Below, in pieces: positions 1 through 5,918 of a stretch of 6,068 bases of DNA. Source of the stretch: an uncultured Coriobacteriaceae bacterium (GTDB lineage Bacteria > Actinomycetota > Coriobacteriia > Coriobacteriales > QAMH01); assembly GCA_902796975.1 (NCBI GenBank), contig CADBRF010000094.1, positions 1 through 6,068 of the forward strand. The letters run 5' to 3'. A program made the position numbers and the translations under genes. Each line of letters opens with the position of its first letter. Positions within the stretch are counted from its first letter, which is position 1. The notes under the pieces were generated by a model. That model searched no databases. It saw only the letters and a list, made by a program, of their open reading frames with translations, and was not told where the DNA came from.

Positions 1-957
1 GATGCTGGCTACACGTCCAGCCAGATCGACGAAGTCATTCTGGTCGGCGGTTCCACCCGTATGCCTGCCGTGCAGGAAGAGGTCAAGAAGATCACGGGCA
101 AGACTCCGAACATGGGCGTCAATCCCGATGAGGTCGTTGCTGTTGGCGCATCCATCCAGGGCGGCGTCCTGGGCGGCGACGTCGAGGGCATTCTGCTCCT
201 CGATGTGACCCCGCTCTCCCTCGGCGTTGAGACCATGGGCGGCGTCATGACCAAGATGATCGACCGCAACACCACGATTCCGACCCGCAAGACCGAGATC
301 TACTCCACGGCAGCTGATAACCAGACTTCCGTTGAAATCCACGTCCTGCAGGGCGAGCGCGAGTTCGCACGTGACAACAAGACTCTGGGCCGCTTCCAGC
401 TGACGGGCATCACCCCCGCTCCTCGTGGCATCCCGCAGATTGAGGTCACCTTCGATATCGACGCAAACGGCATCGTGAACGTCTCCGCAAAGGACACGGC
501 AACGGGCAAGGAGCAGAAGATCACCATCTCCGGTTCCACGGCTCTCTCCGATGAGGAAGTCGACCGCATGGTCGCCGACGCCAAGGATCATGCGGCTGAG
601 GACGAGGCTCGCAAGGCCGAGGTCGAGGCTCGCAACAACGCCGATTCCCTCTGCTACGCCACCGAGAAGAGCATCAAGGATCTTGGCGACAAGGTCCCCG
701 AGGCCACGAAGAACGAGGTCCAGGATGCCATCGCCGCACTCAGGGCAGCCATGGAGGGCAGCGACGTCGAGGACATCAAGGCCAAGACCGAGGCTCTGCA
801 GCAGGCAAGCTACAAGCTGGCAGAGATTGCCTATGGCAACGCTCAGCAGCAGGGTGCTCCCAACCAGGCTTCTGGCAGCTATAACACCAACGCCGGCGGT
901 GCCGACGATGTTGTTGACGCTGATTACGAAGTCGTTGACGACAAGGACAACAAGTAA
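1..957 (+). CDS. dnaK: Chaperone DnaK (Hsp70), C-terminal part, cut by window start
   Basis: This is the last 318 codons of DnaK, the ATP-driven Hsp70 that binds exposed hydrophobic segments of unfolded cytoplasmic proteins. The frame is open from base 1, so the gene starts upstream of the window. Fragment residues 1-58 are the end of the nucleotide-binding domain, with the phosphate-2 region motif LVGGSTRMP. The interdomain linker and first strand (ILLLDVTPLSLG) lie at about residues 64-75. The substrate-binding beta domain follows to about residue 175 (motifs ETMGG, NTTIPT, LGRFQLTGI, FDIDANGI), then the helical lid. The gene ends in a Gln/Asn/Gly-rich stretch and the acidic tail DADYEVVDD, typical of bacterial DnaK. 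The stop TAA (955-957) overlaps the grpE start by one base. No damage is seen. Expression should be under HspR, but the promoter is outside the window. Identity is essentially certain. Confidence 0.98.
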   Translation, partial: DAGYTSSQIDEVILVGGSTRMPAVQEEVKKITGKTPNMGVNPDEVVAVGASIQGGVLGGDVEGILLLDVTPLSLGVETMGGVMTKMIDRNTTIPTRKTEIYSTAADNQTSVEIHVLQGEREFARDNKTLGRFQLTGITPAPRGIPQIEVTFDIDANGIVNVSAKDTATGKEQKITISGSTALSDEEVDRMVADAKDHAAEDEARKAEVEARNNADSLCYATEKSIKDLGDKVPEATKNEVQDAIAALRAAMEGSDVEDIKAKTEALQQASYKLAEIAYGNAQQQGAPNQASGSYNTNAGGADDVVDADYEVVDDKDNK

Positions 958-1628
958 TGGAACCGGAAGAGAAGAAGGACGCCGAGGTCGAGTCTGAGGC
1001 AGCCGAGCAGGCTGCCCCGGGCGCGGAAGAGGCGGCTCCCCAGGCAGCGCCTGAAGCTGGTGAAGAACCAGCAGAAGAGGTGGCAGAGGCCGACGAGAAG
1101 GCTGCTGAGACTGGCGACTCGGTCGAGGCAGAGCCTACTCCGGCAGAAGAGGTCGAGGCGGCAAAGAAAGAAGCCGCCGAGATGCGCGACCGCTACACGA
1201 GGCTCCAGGCGGAATGGGACAACTTCCGCAAGCGCACCCGCGCAGAGCGTGACGCCGAGAAAGATCGTGCTGCCGAGAAGCTTGTTGTAGACCTGCTCCC
1301 CGTTCTCGATGACATGGAACGCGCTATCAAGCACGCCAAGGATTCGGGCGAGGGCGGCACGCTTACAGACGGCGTCGTCGCTGTCCAGACCAAGTTCCTT
1401 CAGATTCTCGGCAAGCACAAGGTCGAGCAGATCGAGGCAGCTGGTCAGCCGTTCGATGCATACAAGCATCAGGCGGTCGGCACGCGCGAAGACGAGAGCG
1501 TTCCCGAGGAGACGGTTGTCGAGGTCTACCAGCAGGGTTACACCATGGGCGACAAGATCATCCGTCCGGCTATGGTAGTGACGAGCACGGGTGGCCCTGC
1601 TCGTGCGGCAAAGGATCCCGAGGACTAG
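957..1628 (+). CDS. grpE: Nucleotide exchange factor GrpE
   Basis: GrpE (223 aa) is the cytoplasmic homodimer that releases ADP from DnaK and so resets its cycle. Residues 1-65 are a low-complexity Glu/Ala/Pro-rich, strongly acidic and presumably disordered tail. A long coiled-coil helix follows at about 65-110, including the family pattern RYTRLQAEWDNFRKR. A helical bundle with LLPVLDDMERAI comes next (about 113-124). The C-terminal beta domain (about 165-210) carries PFDAYKHQAV and the hallmark VYQQGYTMGDKIIRPAMV. The ATG at 957 shares a base with the dnaK stop (TAATG), which suggests translational coupling; an AAGGA at 943-947 gives a ribosome site 9 bases upstream. The acidic N-terminal extension is longer than in E. 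coli GrpE but common in actinobacteria. Identity is secure from motifs and context. Confidence 0.97.
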   Translation: MEPEEKKDAEVESEAAEQAAPGAEEAAPQAAPEAGEEPAEEVAEADEKAAETGDSVEAEPTPAEEVEAAKKEAAEMRDRYTRLQAEWDNFRKRTRAERDAEKDRAAEKLVVDLLPVLDDMERAIKHAKDSGEGGTLTDGVVAVQTKFLQILGKHKVEQIEAAGQPFDAYKHQAVGTREDESVPEETVVEVYQQGYTMGDKIIRPAMVVTSTGGPARAAKDPED

Positions 1629-1682
1629 ATCAGCAGGCTGAAGAGCCACTTGGTATTGCCGGAGAACGACATAGAAGAAGTT

Positions 1683-1728
1683 GGGAATGCGCGGCTGCTC
1701 ATAATGAGGCGGGTGCGCATTCCCTTTT
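1683..1728 (+). terminator. Hairpin with short T-run between grpE and dnaJ (partial terminator or processing site)
   Basis: GGGAATGCGC (1683-1692) and GCGCATTCCC (1715-1724) form a perfect 10-bp inverted repeat, directly followed by TTTT (1725-1728) and then CC. The 22-base loop contains a second small stem, CTCA/TGAG (1698-1701 with 1705-1708). It is the only notable structure in the 133-base spacer (1629-1761). The short T-run makes a leaky terminator or an RNA processing/stability element more likely than a full stop, since dnaJ and hspR lie downstream with no convincing promoter of their own. Confidence 0.6.
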
Positions 1729-1761
1729 CCACGATTAGAAGGAAAAGGCAGGTGAAGCGCT

Positions 1762-2754
1762 ATGGCAAACAAGAACTACTACGATGTGCTGGGTGTGAAG
1801 AAGAGCGCTTCCGCCGAGGAGATAAAGAAGGCGTTCCGAAAGCTCGCCCAGAAATATCATCCCGATGCGGGTGGCGATGAAGAGCGCTTCAAAGAGATCA
1901 ACGAAGCCTACGAGGTCCTTTCAGATCCGCAGAAACGCAAGGAATACGATACCTTTGGGGCTGTGGGAGGCTTCGGCGGGCAGCCTGGCGGATGGCCGGC
2001 GGGTGGCCAGTGGAGTACGAATCGTAACGGCCGCACCTATACCTACACGTCTACGTCGGGTGGGCCTGGTTTTGGCGGCTTCGATTTCGGCGATCTCTTC
2101 AATAACATCCGAAACGGCGATGGGGCATTTGGCAGCGATTGGGATTTTGCCGCCAACCGTGCTCAAAAGGGGCGCGACCTCCAGGCTGAGATCAACTTGA
2201 GCTTTGAAGAGGCTTTCCAGGGCGCCACGAAGAAGGTCACCATCACGGTGCCGAGCACCGGCGAGCGCCAATCTGTCACTGTCAAGGTGCCTGCAGGCGC
2301 TGTTGACGGTGGCAAGCTGAGATACCGGGGCAAGGGTGAATTTGGAAGCAATGGCGGCGACCGTGGTGATCTCATCATCGTCACGCGCATCAAGGCACAT
2401 CCGCTCTACTCTCGCAGCGGAGCCGATGTCCTCATGGAGCTGCCGGTGACCATACCCGAGGCGGCGTTTGGCGCGAGCATCGTGGTGCCAGCCCCTGATG
2501 GTGCACTGGTGAAAATCCGCATTCCCGCCGGAACGCAAGACGGGCGCACCCTCCGCGTTCGTGGCAGGGGAGCAAAGAAGCTCAAAGGGTCTGGTTCGGG
2601 AGACCTCAAGGTACAGGTAAAAGTCCAGATTCCCAGCAGCTTGAACGAAGCGCAGCGCAAGGCTCTCGAAGCGTTTGCCGAGGCATCGGGAAGCGCCGAA
2701 GGTGTTCGACCAGAAATTGAAGCGGCTGTCCAACGCGCGCACAAGGCAGCATGA
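1762..2754 (+). CDS. dnaJ: J-domain co-chaperone DnaJ, zinc-finger-less (CbpA-like)
   Basis: This 330-aa Hsp40 stimulates the ATPase of DnaK and delivers substrates to it. The J domain spans about residues 5-66, with the essential HPD at 33-35 and the helix IKKAFRKLAQKY before it. A Gly/Phe-rich linker follows (about 67-130, including GGFGGQPGG and GPGFGGFDFGDLF). C-terminal domain I is at about 136-213 and domain II at about 217-292 (FGASIVVPAPDG, IRIPAGTQDGRTLRVRGRG). The protein contains no cysteine, so the four CxxCxGxG zinc motifs of classical DnaJ are absent. Its architecture is therefore that of a class B J-protein such as CbpA, although it occupies the dnaJ position of a chaperone operon. 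The start has a good ribosome site, AGGTGA at 1750-1755, six bases upstream. Function is confident; calling it dnaJ rather than cbpA rests on gene context. Confidence 0.93.
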   Translation: MANKNYYDVLGVKKSASAEEIKKAFRKLAQKYHPDAGGDEERFKEINEAYEVLSDPQKRKEYDTFGAVGGFGGQPGGWPAGGQWSTNRNGRTYTYTSTSGGPGFGGFDFGDLFNNIRNGDGAFGSDWDFAANRAQKGRDLQAEINLSFEEAFQGATKKVTITVPSTGERQSVTVKVPAGAVDGGKLRYRGKGEFGSNGGDRGDLIIVTRIKAHPLYSRSGADVLMELPVTIPEAAFGASIVVPAPDGALVKIRIPAGTQDGRTLRVRGRGAKKLKGSGSGDLKVQVKVQIPSSLNEAQRKALEAFAEASGSAEGVRPEIEAAVQRAHKAA

Positions 2755-2762
2755 ACATGCAA

Positions 2763-2777
2763 CGCCGGATAGCGGCG
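2763..2777 (+). repeat. Small GC-rich hairpin between dnaJ and hspR
   Basis: CGCCG (2763-2767) and CGGCG (2773-2777) can form a 5-bp stem with a GATAG loop in the 44-base gap after the dnaJ stop. No T-run follows, so it is not an intrinsic terminator. It could affect mRNA stability at the end of dnaJ, or it may be chance in GC-rich DNA. Confidence 0.35.
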
Positions 2778-2798
2778 CTAAGGAAGCAGAGGTAAGAC

Positions 2799-3194
2799 AT
2801 GGCCCAGACAGATAGAAACAGACCGCTGTATATGATCAGCGTGGCGGCAGACCTTGCAGGGTTGCACCCGCAGACGCTGAGGATCTATGAGTCGAAGGGC
2901 CTCGTTACACCCAAACGCACGAGCGGTAACACCCGCATGTATTCTCAGGCAGATGTTGAGAGGCTCGAGCTTATCAGCCGTCTCACGGACGAAGGCATCA
3001 ATCTCGCCGGCGTTATGCGCATTCTTGACCAGCGCGAGCAGATGAACGAGCTGCAGAGCCAGATAGAGAAGCTCCGCAAAGAGCTGGAACGTGCCAACGA
3101 GCAGATTCACGAGTTCGAGATACGCCAGACCATAACAACGCTGGTTCGCAAAGACCAACTGCACCTGGAATTGCCCAGGCGCCCCGAAGAGTAG
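2799..3194 (+). CDS. hspR: MerR-family heat-shock repressor HspR
   Basis: This 131-aa protein matches HspR, the actinobacterial repressor of the dnaK operon. In Streptomyces HspR binds HAIR inverted repeats (CTTGAGT-N7-ACTCAAG) with DnaK acting as co-repressor. The MerR-type winged helix-turn-helix covers about residues 10-79 and starts with YMISVAADLAGLHPQTLRIYE, a hallmark of HspR. GNTRMYSQADVERL lies in the wing region and NLAGVMRIL follows. A dimerising coiled coil runs at about 78-110 (QMNELQSQIEKLRKELERA). There are no cysteines, so the metal or redox sensing of other MerR proteins is unlikely. AGAGG at 2788-2792 provides a ribosome site six bases before the ATG. Being last in the operon it represses makes negative autoregulation likely: free DnaK assists repression, and DnaK titrated by unfolded protein relieves it. 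Confidence 0.95.
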   Translation: MAQTDRNRPLYMISVAADLAGLHPQTLRIYESKGLVTPKRTSGNTRMYSQADVERLELISRLTDEGINLAGVMRILDQREQMNELQSQIEKLRKELERANEQIHEFEIRQTITTLVRKDQLHLELPRRPEE

Positions 3195-3201
3195 CGAGCA
3201 T

Positions 3202-3238
3202 GCCTCCTCCACCAGCGGGTGGGGGAGGCTTTTTCTTT
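3202..3238 (+). terminator. Strong intrinsic terminator of the dnaK-grpE-dnaJ-hspR operon
   Basis: Arms 3202-3213 (GCCTCCTCCACC) and 3218-3229 (GGTGGGGGAGGC) pair over 12 bp, all Watson-Crick except one U-G pair. The loop is AGCG and the T-rich tail TTTTTCTTT covers 3230-3238. It begins eight bases after the hspR stop. The very stable stem plus tail is textbook rho-independent termination and separates the chaperone operon from the downstream exosortase locus. Confidence 0.95.
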
Positions 3239-3254
3239 AAGAGGAGAATCTGCC

Positions 3255-3308
3255 GCTGCCAGCAAATTGGCAGCTGTGTTCTATTGAGAAAGCTGCCAAT
3301 GGCCATTG
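3255..3308. repeat. Cluster of overlapping inverted repeats built on GCTGCCA/TGGCAGC
   Basis: Three dyads are nested here. GCTGCCA (3255-3261) is inverted at 3268-3274 with a 6-base spacer. ATTGGCAGCT (3266-3275) is perfectly inverted at 3291-3300 with a 15-base spacer. CAATGGCCATTG (3297-3308) is a 12-base perfect palindrome. The central TGGCAGC arm can pair with either neighbour, so two hairpins are mutually exclusive if the region is transcribed. It lies after the hspR terminator and 79 bases before the predicted -35 of the next operon, so double-stranded regulator sites are an alternative. The function is unknown. Confidence 0.6.
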
Positions 3309-3386
3309 ACTAACCGCAGTTCAGCAAGCGTGAAATCAGGCCACATCAAGAAAAAACCCGGCTGGTTAACGCTTTGCTGCCCTTGC

Positions 3387-3415
3387 GTGAAAAAGCGGTC
3401 TCGGCGTGCTATGCT
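3387..3415 (+). promoter_or_regulatory. Predicted extended -10 promoter of the secreted protein/xrtG operon
   Basis: A candidate -35 GTGAAA (3387-3392; 4 of 6 with TTGACA) is separated by 17 bases from TATGCT (3410-3415; 4 of 6 with TATAAT). The -10 is preceded by TG at 3407-3408, making an extended -10 (TGCTATGCT). Transcription would start near 3421-3423, leaving a leader of about 63 bases that contains the 3431-3464 dyad. A weaker alternative lies upstream: TTGACT (3306-3311) with TGAAAT (3331-3336), but its 19-base spacing is poor. Prediction from sequence only. Confidence 0.5.
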
Positions 3416-3430
3416 TGAGAGTCCAAAGGG

Positions 3431-3464
3431 AATTCAACAACGCTTTCTTTGTCCTTGTTGAATT
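3431..3464. promoter_or_regulatory. Perfect 10-bp inverted repeat in the leader of the exosortase locus
   Basis: AATTCAACAA (3431-3440) is perfectly inverted as TTGTTGAATT (3455-3464), with a 14-base pyrimidine-rich spacer. It lies about ten bases downstream of the predicted transcription start and ends 12 bases before the ribosome-binding sequence used by the next gene. It could be a repressor operator or a leader RNA hairpin that affects stability or translation. No T-run follows the second arm, so it is not an intrinsic terminator. Its AT-rich arms stand out from the GC-rich surroundings. Confidence 0.65.
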
Positions 3465-3475
3465 TGGAAGGGAAT

Positions 3476-3479
3476 GGAG
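3476..3479 (+). promoter_or_regulatory. Ribosome-binding site that favours the start at 3486
   Basis: GGAG sits six bases before the ATG at 3486. The in-frame ATG at 3474 lies four codons earlier and has only GGAAGG (3466-3471) two bases upstream, which is too close for good initiation. The 3486 start also gives a standard signal peptide with Arg-Arg near the N-terminus. The difference is four residues. Confidence 0.6.
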
Positions 3480-3485
3480 AAGCTA

Positions 3486-5312
3486 ATGGAGAGAAGACAT
3501 GCGCGTGCCGCCGGCCGTGCGTTTCTCGCGGTTGCGCTATCCATGGCACTTGTTCCTATAAGCGCATTCCCAGCTCTGGCGGCACCGGTCATCGACGGTA
3601 ACGCCTCGGAGTGGGGTGGTGGTACATATTCGAGCGACGGCGCGTCCTGGTCGATTGAGCAGGACGAGGACAACTACTACGTCTTCATCGGCAAGGACTA
3701 CTACGTCGGAGGAGATTTCTCCTTCGGCGGGACGACTATTACCGTTACAGACGATGGTGGCTCTATCAAGGGGCCTGGCTGGTCGAATGTCGATGGATCT
3801 TCCGTCGCATTTGGCACTGATGGCAACCTCCACTATTGCGAGTTCTCCATCCCCAAGAGCTACTTCGATTCTCCCGTGAGCTCCGTTTCGTTTGGTGGCA
3901 CCACAGTTGACGCGGCCGATATCCCTGGCCCTTCTTCGTCGGATAACACGGGTGGGAATTCGGGAGACTCCGGCAACACTGGTTCCGGGGACTCCGGCAA
4001 CACGGGTTCTGGCTCAAGCGATTCCGGCAACACAGGCACTGGCTCTGCCAGTCAGGGCTCTGGCGGGAGCGAGAGCTCGGGCAGTAACACCGGTGCAACT
4101 GGTTCCTATAACGGCATCGTGATTGACGGCTCCTTCTCCGATTGGGATTCCGTGCCCAAGACGGATGTTGTCGACTACGATATCAATGGCAATCCCAAGG
4201 GTTGGGATACCGTCAACCAGACCGCCGTGGTGTGGGATGGCGATTACGTCTACCTCTACTTCCAGACTAACAGCGATAGCTGGACAGCGCCAACAGGTGG
4301 CGGCACGCATAACAACGGCCAGTACGCCATCACCACCGATTTGGGCAATCAGCTGCTCGTCCAGCTCGGCGCCAACGGCACGACACCTACAGTTTCAGGC
4401 ATCGAAGGCGCTACCGTTGCTGTGAGTGACACCAACTGGGGCGGCCCTCATCAATGGGAAGTCGCCATTCCGGCAAGTGCACTTCCCGCATATAACGAAT
4501 CCATTAATTTCGGCTTCTACAAGGGCGAGACCCTGGTGGAGAATGTCACCGACCGTCAAGGCTCCGACAAACCACACGGCGAGTTCAATGGCGTCGTCAT
4601 CGATGGCTATTACGATGACTGGACTTACTATCCGCACGAGACCGTTGAGTACGCCACCTCGGGTACGGATGGACACGCGGTCGATTCTCGTGCCGCTCTC
4701 TATATGAACGATGGCAAGGTCTATGGCCACGTTTCTACAACCATCCCTGCACACTTGCAGGAGGCGGGCGGCGAGTTCACCTCTGCCGTGACACTCAAGG
4801 TCAACGATAGCTCCGACCTCGAGTTCCGTGTTCGCTACATCGCAGTCGACGAGAACGGCAACATCAACTGGAATCCGCAGCTCTCCGGTCTGCCCGACGG
4901 CACGTATGAGTACCGCATGGTCTCCCTGGACGCTCCCGGAACCTCTACGAACATCAACGACCTCGCTCCGGGTGACGAGATCTATGGCACCGCCTATATT
5001 ACGGTTGGGCCTTCTAAGGACGAGATGGAGTATGAGATCGATGCGGATATGCTCGCCTCGCACCTGCGTCCCAATGGCGAAGGCACAGACATAACCCATC
5101 TCAATGGCAGTGATATCAAGACGGTCTCCGTCCAGTACGGGCGTCTGGGCCAGCAGTGGGTTTCAACCGCCGGCACTTCGACTGGCCCGTGGCTGGGCAT
5201 CGGCCTTTCGGTTGCCGTAGTGGCAGCAGTGCTCGGCGTGCAGGCTGCGCGTCGCAAGAAGAAGGCAGATGCGCTCGCAACTGAGGTTAACCAGGCGGGC
5301 ATGACAAAGTAG
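3486..5312 (+). CDS. Secreted surface protein with three IDG-W modules and a C-terminal exosortase-type sorting tail (putative XrtG substrate)
   Basis: The product is 608 aa from the 3486 ATG (612 from 3474). It begins with a signal peptide: basic RRHARAAGR, a hydrophobic core, and a likely cut after ALAA at residue 33. Three modules follow, each opening with VIDG(x3-4)W (residues 35-43, 212-220, 371-379). Each continues with a tyrosine-rich strand (NYYV 63-66, YVYLYF 254-259, KVYGHV 411-416) and later an acidic/hydrophobic motif (CEFSIP 118-123, WEVAIP 324-329, EYEIDADML 515-523). This pattern resembles CBM9/DOMON-like beta-sandwiches, so carbohydrate binding is a guess. A Ser/Gly/Asn/Thr linker (about 147-208) follows module 1. 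The C-terminus has STGPW (565-569), a hydrophobic helix (about 570-587), ARRKKK (588-593) and a 15-residue tail. This three-part layout resembles the Firmicu-CTERM sorting domain, and the neighbouring xrtG supports that. The exact function is unknown. Confidence 0.85.
   Translation: MERRHARAAGRAFLAVALSMALVPISAFPALAAPVIDGNASEWGGGTYSSDGASWSIEQDEDNYYVFIGKDYYVGGDFSFGGTTITVTDDGGSIKGPGWSNVDGSSVAFGTDGNLHYCEFSIPKSYFDSPVSSVSFGGTTVDAADIPGPSSSDNTGGNSGDSGNTGSGDSGNTGSGSSDSGNTGTGSASQGSGGSESSGSNTGATGSYNGIVIDGSFSDWDSVPKTDVVDYDINGNPKGWDTVNQTAVVWDGDYVYLYFQTNSDSWTAPTGGGTHNNGQYAITTDLGNQLLVQLGANGTTPTVSGIEGATVAVSDTNWGGPHQWEVAIPASALPAYNESINFGFYKGETLVENVTDRQGSDKPHGEFNGVVIDGYYDDWTYYPHETVEYATSGTDGHAVDSRAALYMNDGKVYGHVSTTIPAHLQEAGGEFTSAVTLKVNDSSDLEFRVRYIAVDENGNINWNPQLSGLPDGTYEYRMVSLDAPGTSTNINDLAPGDEIYGTAYITVGPSKDEMEYEIDADMLASHLRPNGEGTDITHLNGSDIKTVSVQYGRLGQQWVSTAGTSTGPWLGIGLSVAVVAAVLGVQAARRKKKADALATEVNQAGMTK
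3966..4043 (+). repeat. Three imperfect 24-bp in-frame repeats coding a DSGNTGSG linker
   Basis: Units at 3966-3989, 3990-4013 and 4020-4043 share the core GAYTCCGGCAACACNGG. The first two are in direct tandem; six bases (TCAAGC) separate the second and third. They encode DSGNTGSG, DSGNTGSG and DSGNTGTG in the flexible linker after module 1 of the secreted protein. The near-identical DNA suggests recent duplication by slippage or recombination, so the copy number may vary between strains. Confidence 0.85.
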
Positions 5313-5318
5313 GCGCCT

Positions 5319-5918
5319 ATGGTGATGTATGTCGTTGGCGCAATAGCAGCTGCTATCTGGGTGTATCTTCTGCACGTTCTGAGCCGCGCTGAGCTGTGGT
5401 TCTGGCGTTTCATGGTGGGCAGCATGGGGCTTTTCATCCTGCTCATGATATTCGTGCGCCCCTGGGCGGTGGAGCCACTTGCCCATGCTGTCGCCGCTAT
5501 CGCAGGCGTTTTCGGGAGCCTCACCGGCAGCTTCGAGACCTACATCAAATACGGCGTCATCTTCGTGAATTCGGCATCGGGCTCTATCACGCTGCAAGTT
5601 GATTTCGAATGCTCCGGCATCATCGAGATTATGGCGTTCGTTTCGCTGCTGACTTTCTTCAGGGTCTACACGCCCAATGAACGTATACTCGTGGGCATTT
5701 TGGGCTCGCTCTTCATTACGCTCGCCAATGTGCTGCGCATCATCATCGTGTGCGAGATTATCCACTTCGGCGGTGTGGAGATGTACTACATGGCGCATTC
5801 CCTCATTGGGCGCATCGTGTTCTACGTCCTGTCCATCCTGCTGTACTTCTATGTATTCACAAAACCGCAGATTATCCGGATGAGAGTGGGGAGGTTCACC
5901 TATGGGGTTAGCCAGTAG
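5319..5918 (+). CDS. xrtG: Exosortase family protein XrtG (membrane cysteine transpeptidase/protease)
   Basis: This 199-aa multi-pass membrane protein has the exosortase/archaeosortase active-site pattern: Cys98 in DFECSGIIE, Arg140 in ANVLRIIIV and His160 in YYMAHSLIGRIVFY. These match the Cys-Arg-His set known for the superfamily, whose members cut C-terminal 'motif-helix-basic' tails of exported proteins. The short length and the VDFECSGIIE context fit the Gram-positive XrtG branch. Hydrophobic segments lie at about residues 3-20, 31-47, 54-68, 100-115, 123-148 and 162-180. It starts six bases after the stop of the putative substrate gene, so the two are surely co-transcribed; no strong ribosome site is present, which suggests coupled translation (an ATG at 5325 is an alternative start). 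The next gene begins 17 bases before the xrtG stop. The family call is confident; the substrate and reaction are inferred. Confidence 0.88.
   Translation: MVMYVVGAIAAAIWVYLLHVLSRAELWFWRFMVGSMGLFILLMIFVRPWAVEPLAHAVAAIAGVFGSLTGSFETYIKYGVIFVNSASGSITLQVDFECSGIIEIMAFVSLLTFFRVYTPNERILVGILGSLFITLANVLRIIIVCEIIHFGGVEMYYMAHSLIGRIVFYVLSILLYFYVFTKPQIIRMRVGRFTYGVSQ
5888..5894 (+). promoter_or_regulatory. Strong ribosome-binding site inside the xrtG 3' end
   Basis: GGGGAGG lies within the last codons of xrtG, seven bases before the ATG at 5902. It supports that ATG as a real start even though it overlaps xrtG by 17 bases in another frame. Confidence 0.75.

Noticed and set aside
1681..1705. Separate dnaJ promoter with CATAAT (1700-1705) as -10
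   Set aside because: The only -35-like sequence, TTGGGA (1681-1686), is 13 bases away, too short. The bases are better explained as the loop of the 1683-1724 hairpin.
924..1772. Long open frame on the minus strand across grpE
   Set aside because: It lies opposite a clear grpE, has the composition expected of a reverse frame in GC-rich DNA and shows no recognisable domain or ribosome site.
3340..3370. Minus-strand terminator (CCAGCCGGG followed by a T-run read on the reverse strand)
   Set aside because: Only a 4-bp stem can be formed before the T-run, and no minus-strand gene runs into this region.
3414..3437. HAIR-like half-site CTTGAGA overlapping the predicted -10, followed by ATTCAA, suggesting HspR control of the exosortase operon
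   Set aside because: A HAIR site needs ACTCAAG seven bases after the first arm; bases 3428-3434 (GGGAATT) do not match. Only one half-site is present, and the ATTCAA belongs to the 3431-3464 dyad.
3195..3473. Possible small gene, tRNA or CRISPR in the hspR-surface protein gap
   Set aside because: No cloverleaf, no regularly spaced direct repeats and no ORF with a ribosome site is visible; the region is explained by the terminator, inverted repeats and promoter.
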